Assembly (NCBI GenBank): GCA_023441965.1
Contig: JAEZNB010000001.1
Coordinates: 1-58,872, forward strand
DNA from: Bacillota bacterium
GTDB taxonomy: Bacteria; Bacillota; Clostridia; Lachnospirales; Lachnospiraceae
Length of the DNA stretch: 58,872 bases
Direction of reading: 5' to 3'
The position numbers and the translations under genes were made by a program. Numbering within the stretch: position 1 is the first letter of the stretch; every line of letters starts with the position of its first letter. The notes beneath the pieces were generated by a model, which saw only the letters and a list, made by a program, of their open reading frames with translations, ran no database searches and was not told the origin of the DNA. Of this stretch, positions 25,424 to 33,822 are shown in pieces.

Positions 25424-26215
25424 TTGGATTTAGCATCCATTTTGGGCTTGGTCATGTGCTTGATTGTAGTAGCATATGGTATTGTAAGTGGACCTCAGGG
25501 TTTTTCTGCTTTAGGTAATTTCTATGATACACCGTCAATATTCATTACATTTGGCGGAGCATTTCTATGTGTGTTAATAATGTCTCCGAGCTTAAAGGGA
25601 TATATCAATAGCTTGAAAAGTATGGCTCTGATCTTAAAGGTTCATGCAAGCAATGAAGAGGAAACCATTAAGACCATCATCGGACTATCCAATGTTGCCA
25701 GAAAGGAAGGTCTTCTGGCTTTGGAGGAGGCTGCCAACGGTATCGATGATGAATTCCTGAAAAAAGGAGTGCTTCTGATTGTTGACGGCACGGATCCCGA
25801 GCTGGTGCGTAATATTCTGGAGACGGAGCTTACCTGTATCGAGGGCAGACATTCTAAAATTACAGGCTTCTGGGATTCACTCGCAGCCATGGGCCCTGCC
25901 TGGGGTATGATCGGAACCCTGATCGGTCTGATCAACATGCTGAAGCAGCTGGCTGATTTAAGTACCATCGGACCGAATATGTCCGTTGCTTTGGTTACCA
26001 CCTTCTACGGAGCAGTTCTGGCGAACTGGATCTGTATTCCGATTTCAACAAAGCTTAAATCGAAGAATTCTGATGAAATTATGATAAAGGAGCTAATGGT
26101 GGAGGGATTGCTCTCCATTCAGGCAGGAGAGAACCCCAGAGTTATTGAGGAAAAACTGAAGTCCTTCCTGTCACCGGCACGCAGGGATGCCATGAAGGAA
26201 GAAGGCGGTGAATAA
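25424..26215 (+). CDS. motA: Flagellar stator protein MotA
   Basis: 263-aa stator subunit with four predicted membrane segments (about 4-22, 33-50, 150-170, 180-200). Family blocks are GPAWGMIGTLIGLINMLKQL and the cytoplasmic loop between the second and third helices, whose charged residues face FliG. Start choice: TTG 25424 (MDLASILGLV, the common family start) lies 9 bases after GAAGG. GTG 25415 would add three residues but has no spaced ribosome site. MotA and MotB form the H+ or Na+ channel driving rotation. Confidence 0.94.
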   Translation: MDLASILGLVMCLIVVAYGIVSGPQGFSALGNFYDTPSIFITFGGAFLCVLIMSPSLKGYINSLKSMALILKVHASNEEETIKTIIGLSNVARKEGLLALEEAANGIDDEFLKKGVLLIVDGTDPELVRNILETELTCIEGRHSKITGFWDSLAAMGPAWGMIGTLIGLINMLKQLADLSTIGPNMSVALVTTFYGAVLANWICIPISTKLKSKNSDEIMIKELMVEGLLSIQAGENPRVIEEKLKSFLSPARRDAMKEEGGE

Positions 26216-26217
26216 AA

Positions 26218-27090
26218 GTGGCTAGAAAAAGAAGTGAAGAACCCTCCGGGGGGAACGCCCCTTGGCTGAATACCTTTGCTGACTTAATGAATCTTCTGCT
26301 CTGCTTCTTTGTATTGTTGTTTGCCATGTCAACCATAGATAATGAAAAGTTTGAGAAGATTTCCATTTCCTTTTCCAATGCCATCGGAGTCTTTGAAGGC
26401 GGTGGAACAGCAATCGGAGAAGGTATGTTGATTTCCTCCGGAATGTCCCAGCTGAATAACCTGGATGAATTCTTCTCCAATATGGGTGAAAAATCACAGG
26501 AGAGTGGCTCGGATATTACAGAAGATGATCCAACCTCCAGTGGTGGTGAAATTATCATTGAGGATCAGAATAAAACAGAGCTGGAAGAAGCAAAAGCAAG
26601 GCTTACGGAAGAGATGGAGAAGCTCTCGGGAGCCATGTATGATCAGATCGCGGAGCTGACAGAGCAGTATAATCTGGTAGATTATGTGGAGCTTGGCATC
26701 GATCCTGAATTCCAGTATGTTCAGCTTTCCATGAAGGGCTCCATACTTTTTGCTTCAGGTAAAGCTGATATTTTGGAGGAAGCGAAACCGATTTTATCCA
26801 AGCTGGGAGATGTTTTAAATAAATTTGATGGCTATACAATTGAAATCATAGGTCATACTGATAATGTACCGATGACCAGTGGTACCTTTAAGGATAATAA
26901 TTGGCTCTCCTCAGCCAGAGCATTAAATGCTGCTGAGTATCTGATAGCGAATAAGAAGCTGAAGCCGGCTAAGGTAAAGTACTCGGGCAGAGGCGAATAC
27001 GATCCGATCGCCAGCAATGATACAGCAGAGGGCAGGGCAAAGAACCGTAGAATAGAGATTAAGATATATAATGAGCTGAGCAACAGATAA
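26218..27090 (+). CDS. motB: Flagellar stator protein MotB
   Basis: 290 aa from a GTG start 2 bp after motA. The single membrane helix (about 20-38) carries the essential ion-binding Asp22 in WLNTFADLMNLLLCFF. A coiled linker region follows. The C-terminal OmpA-like peptidoglycan-binding domain (about 160-285) has IEIIGHTDNVPM and NRRIEIKI. It anchors the stator to the wall. Coupled ion (H+ or Na+) cannot be fixed from sequence alone. Confidence 0.95.
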   Translation: MARKRSEEPSGGNAPWLNTFADLMNLLLCFFVLLFAMSTIDNEKFEKISISFSNAIGVFEGGGTAIGEGMLISSGMSQLNNLDEFFSNMGEKSQESGSDITEDDPTSSGGEIIIEDQNKTELEEAKARLTEEMEKLSGAMYDQIAELTEQYNLVDYVELGIDPEFQYVQLSMKGSILFASGKADILEEAKPILSKLGDVLNKFDGYTIEIIGHTDNVPMTSGTFKDNNWLSSARALNAAEYLIANKKLKPAKVKYSGRGEYDPIASNDTAEGRAKNRRIEIKIYNELSNR

Positions 27091-27113
27091 ATGACAAAGG
27101 GGAGAGAACTTGT

Positions 27114-27620
27114 ATGAAGAAGAATATGTTAACGGTGATTATCATGGCCATGGCTTTGATCAATATAGTCCTATCAGCGGTCATTATCTTTGTTATCGTG
27201 CCTACCTCCAATAAGACCAATAAGCTGGTCAGCAAGGTTGCGCAGATCATTGACCTGGAGCTTGAATCTCCGGATGATGAGAAGGAGCAGATTGCCGTAT
27301 CCGATATTGAGACCTATCAGATCCAGGACAAGCTGACCATCCGTCTGAAGGCCAGTGACAGCAAGAAGCATTATGTCATTGTCTATGCTTCCTTATCCAT
27401 CAATAAAAAGCATGAGGATTATGAGGCTTTAAACAAATATGTTGCTGACAAGGAGAATGAAATCAAAGAGATTTTCACGGATGAGTTCTCTGCCTATACC
27501 ATCGATAATGTAGATGAGAATAAGAATCTGATTAAGGAAAAGATACTGGACAGAATTCAGGATTTGTTCAAATCAGATTTCATAATAAATGTATCCTTTG
27601 GAAATTTGTTATATGACTAA
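27114..27620 (+). CDS. fliL: Flagellar basal body-associated protein FliL
   Basis: 168 aa with an N-terminal membrane helix (about 5-28) and an extracytoplasmic domain, fitting FliL in size, topology and position between motB and fliM. Sequence identity to FliL is weak by eye, as usual for this family. FliL rings around the stator and supports torque at high load. GGGGAG precedes the ATG. A 102-bp gap without obvious signals follows. Confidence 0.8.
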   Translation: MKKNMLTVIIMAMALINIVLSAVIIFVIVPTSNKTNKLVSKVAQIIDLELESPDDEKEQIAVSDIETYQIQDKLTIRLKASDSKKHYVIVYASLSINKKHEDYEALNKYVADKENEIKEIFTDEFSAYTIDNVDENKNLIKEKILDRIQDLFKSDFIINVSFGNLLYD

Positions 27621-27722
27621 GAATTTTGGTGATTTTCTGCGGCTTTTATGTTATTATGGGTGTAGAAAAAAACGAAGAGCTATTATGCTGCCACGTAGCG
27701 GTATCATCGGAGGGATGTAATT

Positions 27723-28703
27723 ATGGGCGACGTCTTATCCCAAAATGAGATAGACAACCTGCTCGCAGCGATCAGCAGCGGTGAGCTTGACGCGGATGAG
27801 TTCAAACAAACGAATGAGAAGCAGATCAAAAATTATGACTTCGCCAGACCTTCCAAGTTCTCAAAGGAACACCTAAGAACGATGAATATCATATTCGAGC
27901 ATTATGCCAGATTGCTTTCGACGAATCTTCCGGCCTATCTAAGGAAGAATGTCCAGGTGGAGGTAATCAATTCAGAAGCGGTAACCTATTCTGAATTTAC
28001 CAATGCCTTGTCCAATCCGGTATTGCTCGGTATCATAGATTTCTCTCCCTTGGAAGGGAACATCATTCTGGAGTTGGCTGATAATCTGGGCTATGCGATT
28101 GTAGACCGGATGCTGGGAGGCGGCGGGTATCCGCTTGAGAAAATCAGGGACTTTTCAGAGATAGAATTGTCAATCATAGAGCGTATCTTTATTGTATGTA
28201 CCAACCTTCTGCGGGAACCTTGGGCGAATGTAATTCAGCTTAATCCCAGATTGATGAGGATAGAGACGAATTCCCAGTTTGCCCAGATCATTTCGCCCAG
28301 TGAGATGATCTCCATTATAACGATGAATATCAAAATCGGAAATATTGAGGGAATGATGAATATCTGTCTTCCTTATGTATGTCTGGAGAAGGTGATTGAC
28401 AAGCTAAACACCAAGTACTGGTACTCCACCATGCAGTTAAGTGATGATAAGTCCTATCAGGATATCATCGAGATTGCCATAGCGAAGGCAAGGGTTCCGA
28501 TCCGTGCCGTCCTGGGGAAGAGTACAATCTCGGTCAACGACTTCATGAATATGCAGAAGGGGGATATCATCAAGCTGAATTCGAAGGTAGATGATGAACT
28601 GAATGTGTTTGTCGGTAACATTAATAAATTCACCGCACTTCCCGGTGCTTCCTCAGGTACCTATGCGGTTAAGATTTCATCAATTATTAGAGGAGAGGAG
28701 TAA
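27723..28703 (+). CDS. fliM: Flagellar motor switch protein FliM
   Basis: 326-aa C-ring subunit. The extreme N-terminus carries the CheY-P binding peptide LSQNEIDNLLAAISSGEL (residues 5-22). The middle CheC-like domain and a C-terminal SpoA domain follow (about 250-325). GGAGG precedes the ATG. It is followed by fliY after 6 bp. Confidence 0.97.
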   Translation: MGDVLSQNEIDNLLAAISSGELDADEFKQTNEKQIKNYDFARPSKFSKEHLRTMNIIFEHYARLLSTNLPAYLRKNVQVEVINSEAVTYSEFTNALSNPVLLGIIDFSPLEGNIILELADNLGYAIVDRMLGGGGYPLEKIRDFSEIELSIIERIFIVCTNLLREPWANVIQLNPRLMRIETNSQFAQIISPSEMISIITMNIKIGNIEGMMNICLPYVCLEKVIDKLNTKYWYSTMQLSDDKSYQDIIEIAIAKARVPIRAVLGKSTISVNDFMNMQKGDIIKLNSKVDDELNVFVGNINKFTALPGASSGTYAVKISSIIRGEE

Positions 28704-28709
28704 CAGGCT

Positions 28710-29873
28710 ATGGATGGGATGTTATCTCAGGAAGAGATAAATGCTCTGCTGAACGGCTTGGATACGGATAGCGCGAATGAAAGCCAGAAGCTGACCGATG
28801 CCGAGAAGGATGCAATCGGTGAGATATCAAATATAAGCATGGGAACGGCAGCAACTACTCTGTTTTCCTTGGTCAACCAGAGGGTAAACATTACGACACC
28901 GATTGTGGAGTATGCTACCTGGAAGGATATCGTAAACAGCTACGATAAGCCTTGCGTATTTATCCAGATCTATTACGCAGACGGATTGGATGGCAACAAT
29001 ATATTAATTTTAAGGGAAAGAGATGTTAAAATCATTACGGACCTGATGATGGGCGGTGACGGAACAAATATTGACGGTGAGCTGTCCGAGCTGCATTTAA
29101 GTGCCATCAGTGAAGCAATGAACCAGATGATGGGTTCGGCTGCCACTTCAATCTCCTCGATGCTGGAAAAGAGGGTGAATATCACTCCTCCGACGGCAAC
29201 CATCGTCGATCTTTACGAGAATATCAGTGCCGTGGATATCGCTGAATTCTTAAAGGGTTCCTTTGTAAGGGTATCCTTCCATATGGAGATCGGTAATCTG
29301 GTGGACAGTGTTCTGATGCAGCTGTATCCCTTCGATTTTGCCAGGGATCTGTATCGACAATTTATTCAGGCCTCTTCCATGGAGACAGATGTACCGACCT
29401 CACCACCTGTTCAGGAGAAGGCACCCCAGCCTGCACCCCAGCCCGCAGCGGCTCCGATGGGTAATCCACAGTCCAACCCCATACCGATGATGCAGCCCAT
29501 GGGTTATCCTCCTTATATGATGAACCAGGGTATGCCGGGAGCAATGCCTTATATGATGCCACCGGTACAGGATGTGAATGTACAGACAGCACAATTTACT
29601 CCCTTTTCACCTTTGCCCACAGGGGTAGTGCAGCCGGAGAATATAGATTTGCTTATGGATGTTCCGCTGGAGGTAACCGTAGAGCTCGGAAGAACCAGTA
29701 AATCCATCAAAGAAATACTTGATTTTGCACCCGGAACTATCATAGAATTGAATCGTTTGGCCGGAGAACCTATCGATGTACTGGTAAACGGAAAGTTTGT
29801 TGCCAAGGGTGAGGTTGTGGTCATGGAAGAAGCCTTCGGCATCCGGGTGACTGAAATTACGAAGCAAAAGTAA
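28710..29873 (+). CDS. fliY: Flagellar motor switch phosphatase FliY
   Basis: 387 aa, combining an N-terminal CheY-P binding peptide (MLSQEEINALLNGL), a CheC-like phosphatase domain (about 30-215, with EIGEISNISMGTAATTL and LSAISEAMNQMMGSAATS, both E-x2-N-type sites) and a FliN-like SpoA domain (about 313-383). It both builds the C-ring and dephosphorylates CheY-P. Oddity: the linker (about 228-286) is extremely rich in Pro, Met, Gln and Gly (repeats such as PMGYPPYMM and PGAMPYMMPP). It sits in the usual fliM-fliY-cheY order. Confidence 0.95.
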   Translation: MDGMLSQEEINALLNGLDTDSANESQKLTDAEKDAIGEISNISMGTAATTLFSLVNQRVNITTPIVEYATWKDIVNSYDKPCVFIQIYYADGLDGNNILILRERDVKIITDLMMGGDGTNIDGELSELHLSAISEAMNQMMGSAATSISSMLEKRVNITPPTATIVDLYENISAVDIAEFLKGSFVRVSFHMEIGNLVDSVLMQLYPFDFARDLYRQFIQASSMETDVPTSPPVQEKAPQPAPQPAAAPMGNPQSNPIPMMQPMGYPPYMMNQGMPGAMPYMMPPVQDVNVQTAQFTPFSPLPTGVVQPENIDLLMDVPLEVTVELGRTSKSIKEILDFAPGTIIELNRLAGEPIDVLVNGKFVAKGEVVVMEEAFGIRVTEITKQK

Positions 29874-29929
29874 TAAGTATATATTACATTAATCATATAA
29901 TCAAAACATACAAGATAGGAGAAATAAAA

Positions 29930-30292
29930 ATGGCGAAAAGTATTTTGATCTGTGATGATGCGGCATTTATGAGAATGATGATCAAGGATATCCTGATTAA
30001 GAACGGATATAACATTGCAGGCGAAGCAGAGAACGGTTTGAAGGCAATTGATAAATATTCGGAGACAAAGCCCGACTTGGTCATGATGGATATCACGATG
30101 CCGGAGATGGATGGAATTCAAGCCTTAAAGAAGATCAAAGCCATGGACCCCGGTGCCAATATCATTATGTGTTCAGCTATGGGACAGCAGGCAATGGTAA
30201 TCGAGTCCATCCAATCGGGAGCGAAGGATTTCATTGTGAAGCCCTTCCAGGCTGACAGAGTATTGGAAGCAGTCAAGAAGGCAGTTGGCTAG
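29930..30292 (+). CDS. cheY: Chemotaxis response regulator CheY
   Basis: 120-aa single receiver domain. Acidic pair Asp9/Asp10, phospho-acceptor Asp54 (VMMDITMPEMDG), a Ser switch residue in MCSAMGQ and the conserved Lys in FIVKPF. Phosphorylated by CheA, it binds FliM/FliY to control rotation. AGGAG precedes the ATG. Located between fliY and fliO as in Bacillus. Confidence 0.96.
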   Translation: MAKSILICDDAAFMRMMIKDILIKNGYNIAGEAENGLKAIDKYSETKPDLVMMDITMPEMDGIQALKKIKAMDPGANIIMCSAMGQQAMVIESIQSGAKDFIVKPFQADRVLEAVKKAVG

Positions 30293-30339
30293 ACTTAGAG
30301 CAGCCAAGGTTTCTCCCTGGCTGATAACGGAGAATTGTG

Positions 30340-30771
30340 ATGAGAACATTGGTCTTACTGCAGAGTACAAGAGATGAAGAATTCTTACATAGTTTAAACA
30401 ACAGGGCGTCAGAGGCAGCTCCGGAGAAGTTTTCAACCACAAATAATCTTGTGCAGCTGCTGGGCTTATGTATATTACTGGCAGTGATCCTGTTTGCCGC
30501 TTATTATACTGCAAAATTCGTCGGAAAAACAAAGCTGGGGCAATTAAAGAGCAGTAACTTTACGGTGATTGACAGCTATAAGCCTGCCCCCGGTAAGATG
30601 CTACAGATCATTAAGGTCGGAAAGAAATATCTCCTCATAGCGGTTGCGAAGGACACCATCAGCTTCCTCAGTGAATTGGAGGAAACAGACCTCGTATTGA
30701 AGGAGAGTATCCAGGCGGAGAAGAAGAGCTTCCGGCAAATCATCGATAGCATGAAAAACCATAAGGAATGA
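30340..30771 (+). CDS. fliO: Flagellar biosynthesis protein FliO (FliZ)
   Basis: 143 aa with a single membrane helix (about 38-60) and a cytoplasmic FliO domain (FTVIDSYKPAPGKMLQIIKVGKKYLLIAVAKD region, residues about 70-102). FliO aids assembly of the FliP ring. ATG 30340 is preferred over GTG 30337 because CGGAG is better spaced. It is called FliZ in Bacillus. Confidence 0.87.
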   Translation: MRTLVLLQSTRDEEFLHSLNNRASEAAPEKFSTTNNLVQLLGLCILLAVILFAAYYTAKFVGKTKLGQLKSSNFTVIDSYKPAPGKMLQIIKVGKKYLLIAVAKDTISFLSELEETDLVLKESIQAEKKSFRQIIDSMKNHKE

Positions 30772-30782
30772 AGGTAGGTATC

Positions 30783-31625
30783 ATGAATACATCTGTGAAT
30801 AAACGTATGAGGAAAAAGGTGTGGTTCATAGCATTTCTGCTTACCTTATGTATCGTAGCCTTGATCCCGACAGGGCGGGTTACCGCAGCGAATGTACAGG
30901 ATACCGTTACCGCAGAGGATACCGGAACCTCGGGAAACAATATCCGCGGCGCCCTGGGGCCTTTGGAATTTACCCTTAACACAGATGAGGATGGAGAAAG
31001 CCTGTCAGCAACCCTTCAGATGTTACTGGTGCTGACTGTGATTACTTTAGCCCCGTCTATTTTAATTATGGTAACCTCCTTTACGAGGATTATCATTGTG
31101 CTTCATTTTATGAGGTCTGCTCTGGGCACACAGACAACGCCACCGAACCAAATCCTGATCGGACTGGCCTTGTTTCTGACCTTTTTCATTATGTCCCCGG
31201 TCTTTACACAGATCAATGCGAATGCGATACAACCCCTGTCTAGGGGGGAGATTACACAGGAGGAAGCCTTCGAGGCAGGAACAGCTCCGATCAGGAAATT
31301 CATGCTGGAGCAGGCTGAGATCAAGGACTTAAGGCTGTTTATGGATATCGCACAGATTTCTACCGTCGAGACAACAGAAGATATTCCTTTAACAGTGATT
31401 ATACCATCCTTTATTATCAGTGAGTTACGAAAGGCGTTTATCATCGGATTTCTGATCTACATACCCTTTATTGTAATAGATATGGTAGTGGCCTCCACTC
31501 TGATGTCCATGGGTATGATGATGCTGCCGCCTACCATGATCTCCATGCCGTTTAAAATATTACTCTTTATCATGGCGGACGGCTGGGGCTTAATTGTCGG
31601 AGAACTGGTGAAAACATTTTATTAG
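30783..31625 (+). CDS. fliP: Flagellar type III export gate protein FliP
   Basis: 280 aa with a cleavable signal peptide (about 1-36, ending near RVTAA), a feature of FliP, then four membrane segments. Signature blocks are FTRIIIVLHFMRSALGTQTTPP and MMMLPPTMISMPFKILLFIM. It forms the FliP5-FliQ4-FliR1 pore. ATG 30783 follows AGGTAGG; ATG 30768 overlaps the fliO stop and is an alternative adding five residues. Confidence 0.96.
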   Translation: MNTSVNKRMRKKVWFIAFLLTLCIVALIPTGRVTAANVQDTVTAEDTGTSGNNIRGALGPLEFTLNTDEDGESLSATLQMLLVLTVITLAPSILIMVTSFTRIIIVLHFMRSALGTQTTPPNQILIGLALFLTFFIMSPVFTQINANAIQPLSRGEITQEEAFEAGTAPIRKFMLEQAEIKDLRLFMDIAQISTVETTEDIPLTVIIPSFIISELRKAFIIGFLIYIPFIVIDMVVASTLMSMGMMMLPPTMISMPFKILLFIMADGWGLIVGELVKTFY

Positions 31626-31631
31626 TGGGAG

Positions 31632-31916
31632 ATGAAGTCATTGAATGAGCTGGTGGTAATCGATATAGCAAGACAAGCCCTCTTCCTGGTTCTGAAAACA
31701 GCGGCTCCTATGCTGCTTACCTCTTTGGTGATCGGGCTGATTGTCAGCATTCTACAGACAATCACTTCTATCCAGGAGCAAACCCTCACATTTGTTCCGA
31801 AGCTGATCGCCGTATTTGTAGTAATTATGCTGGTTGGGAACTGGGTGATTACTTCCATAGCGCAGTATATGATAGAATTGTTTTCTAATTTCAGCTATTA
31901 CATTAATGCCATATGA
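31632..31916 (+). CDS. fliQ: Flagellar type III export gate protein FliQ
   Basis: 94 aa with two membrane helices (about 18-40 and 55-75) and the family block SILQTITSIQEQTLTFVPKL (residues 39-58). It ends overlapping the fliR start by 4 bp. Confidence 0.95.
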   Translation: MKSLNELVVIDIARQALFLVLKTAAPMLLTSLVIGLIVSILQTITSIQEQTLTFVPKLIAVFVVIMLVGNWVITSIAQYMIELFSNFSYYINAI

Positions 31917-32680
31917 CCTTTACACTTCAGAATTTTGAACTATATTTATTAATACTTGTGAGGATCAGTGCTTTTCTTATGACAGCACCCTTATTCTCTC
32001 TGAAGCATATACCGGTGAGGGTGAAGGCGGGCTTTTCGATCTTTATCGCAATCCTCCTCTTTTACTCAGTACAACAGACGATGCCGGAGTATTCGGGAGT
32101 AATCGGTTTTTCCATCCTGGTGGTATCAGAGGCGATTGCCGGAGCCCTGATGGGGCTGTTTGCTAATATATCATACCATATTCTGGCATTTGCAGGCCAG
32201 ATCATCGATATGGAGATCGGATTTTCCATGTTAAATATCATGGATCCGACAACGAATATAACCACTACGATTTCCGCTAACTTTTACGGATATCTGATTA
32301 TGCTGATGATGATCATAACTGATCTGCATCATTTCATTCTGAGAGCCCTGGTGGACTCCTTTCAGGTAATCGGTCTTGGGAAAGCAGTACTTAGACCTAA
32401 TATGTATGAACTGATGGTTGATTTTATGATAGATTATTTTATTATTGCTTTCCGAATTATCCTTCCGGTTTTTGCAGCGATTCTTTTGGTGAATACGATT
32501 TTGGCTATTTTGGCGAAGGTCGCTCCCCAATTGAATATGTTCGTCATAGGAATGCAGCTGAAGATCTTCATAGGCTTGGCTATCCTGCTCATGATCGTCG
32601 GACTGATACCGTCCGTTGCCGATGCAATCTTTAATGAAATAATGAAAATGCTTAAGGGAGCGGTACAATGGATGACCTAA
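31913..32680 (+). CDS. fliR: Flagellar type III export gate protein FliR
   Basis: 255 aa, hydrophobic, six predicted helices, with the N-terminal VRISAFLMTAPLFSLKHIPV (residues 14-33) and the central VSEAIAGALMGLFANISYHI pattern of FliR. It completes the export pore. The last 13 bp overlap flhB. Confidence 0.95.
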   Translation: MTFTLQNFELYLLILVRISAFLMTAPLFSLKHIPVRVKAGFSIFIAILLFYSVQQTMPEYSGVIGFSILVVSEAIAGALMGLFANISYHILAFAGQIIDMEIGFSMLNIMDPTTNITTTISANFYGYLIMLMMIITDLHHFILRALVDSFQVIGLGKAVLRPNMYELMVDFMIDYFIIAFRIILPVFAAILLVNTILAILAKVAPQLNMFVIGMQLKIFIGLAILLMIVGLIPSVADAIFNEIMKMLKGAVQWMT

Positions 32681-33786
32681 GGAATGCAGGCTTTCTTCTT
32701 TCTTATCGGCTGCAGTACTTTGCCGATGCTGCTGAAAAGACGGAAGAAGCAACCTCCAAAAAATTAAGTGAGGCGAGAAAAGAGGGACAGGTAGCCAGAA
32801 GTAAAGAACTGATCACTGCTGCCGGACTGACTGCTCTTTTCCTTGTAATTAAAAGCTTTGCAGGTTACTATACCGAGCATTTTCTGGAAATGTTTCAAAG
32901 AACCTACTCCAGCATCGGAGAGGTAGCAGGAGAGGAACTGACCCCTGGCATAGCCCATGAGATCTTTCGTGATATGATTTCCACGATTCTGATCACCTGC
33001 CTGCCAATCTTTATTGCAGGAATGCTGGTATCCTTTATCGTTGTTTTATATCAGGTCAAATGGAAGATATCAGCGAAACCGATGCGGCCTAAACTTAGTA
33101 AGCTCAATCCGATCAAGGGTTTTAAGAAGATATTCAGCAAGGATAAGCTGGTGGAGCTGCTGGTTGAGGTGGTCAAGATAGCGATCATTGCCTATATCGC
33201 TTATGATACCCTGAAGGATGAATGGGCAACCCTATTGAATTTATATGACATTAGCCTGATTCAGGCAGTGATTCTGACCGGTGATATCATTCTAAGCCTG
33301 GGCTTGAGAATCTGCCTGTTTTTCCTGCTGATCGGCTTCGCAGATCTATTTTATCAGAAGATAAAATTCAGAAAAGATATGCGAATGACCAAACAGGAGG
33401 TCAAGGATGAATATAAGAATTCGGAAGGAGATCCTAAGGTAAAAAGCCAGATCAGATCCAAGATGAGGGAGGTCTCTCAAAGACGTATGATGCAACAGCT
33501 TCCGAAGGCGGATGTTGTCATCACGAACCCGACCCATCTGGCTGCAGCGCTCCAATACGATAAGAGTATTTCCGAAGCTCCGATCCTGATTGCAAAGGGT
33601 GCAGATTATCTTGCACAGAAGATTAAGGAGGTCGCGAAGGAAAACGACATTGCCATCGTGGAAAATAAACCCTTGGCGAGAATGCTCTATTATAATGTAG
33701 AACTAGGGAAAGAAATTCCTCCGGAGCTTTATCAGATGGCGGCGGAGGTTTTGGCATATGTTTATGGATTGAAGAATCAGAAGTGA
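32668..33786 (+). CDS. flhB: Flagellar type III export switch protein FlhB
   Basis: 372 aa. The N-terminal peptide leads into the conserved EEATSKKLSEARKEGQVARS (residues 26-45), four membrane helices follow, then the cytoplasmic autocleavage domain with Asn287-Pro288-Thr289-His290. Cleavage within NPTH is needed to switch from rod/hook to filament export. GGGAG precedes the ATG. Length matches the family. Confidence 0.97.
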   Translation: MDDLRNAGFLLSYRLQYFADAAEKTEEATSKKLSEARKEGQVARSKELITAAGLTALFLVIKSFAGYYTEHFLEMFQRTYSSIGEVAGEELTPGIAHEIFRDMISTILITCLPIFIAGMLVSFIVVLYQVKWKISAKPMRPKLSKLNPIKGFKKIFSKDKLVELLVEVVKIAIIAYIAYDTLKDEWATLLNLYDISLIQAVILTGDIILSLGLRICLFFLLIGFADLFYQKIKFRKDMRMTKQEVKDEYKNSEGDPKVKSQIRSKMREVSQRRMMQQLPKADVVITNPTHLAAALQYDKSISEAPILIAKGADYLAQKIKEVAKENDIAIVENKPLARMLYYNVELGKEIPPELYQMAAEVLAYVYGLKNQK

Positions 33787-33822
33787 AATTAGATACATGA
33801 CAGTAAAAGGGGGGGACTTGGG

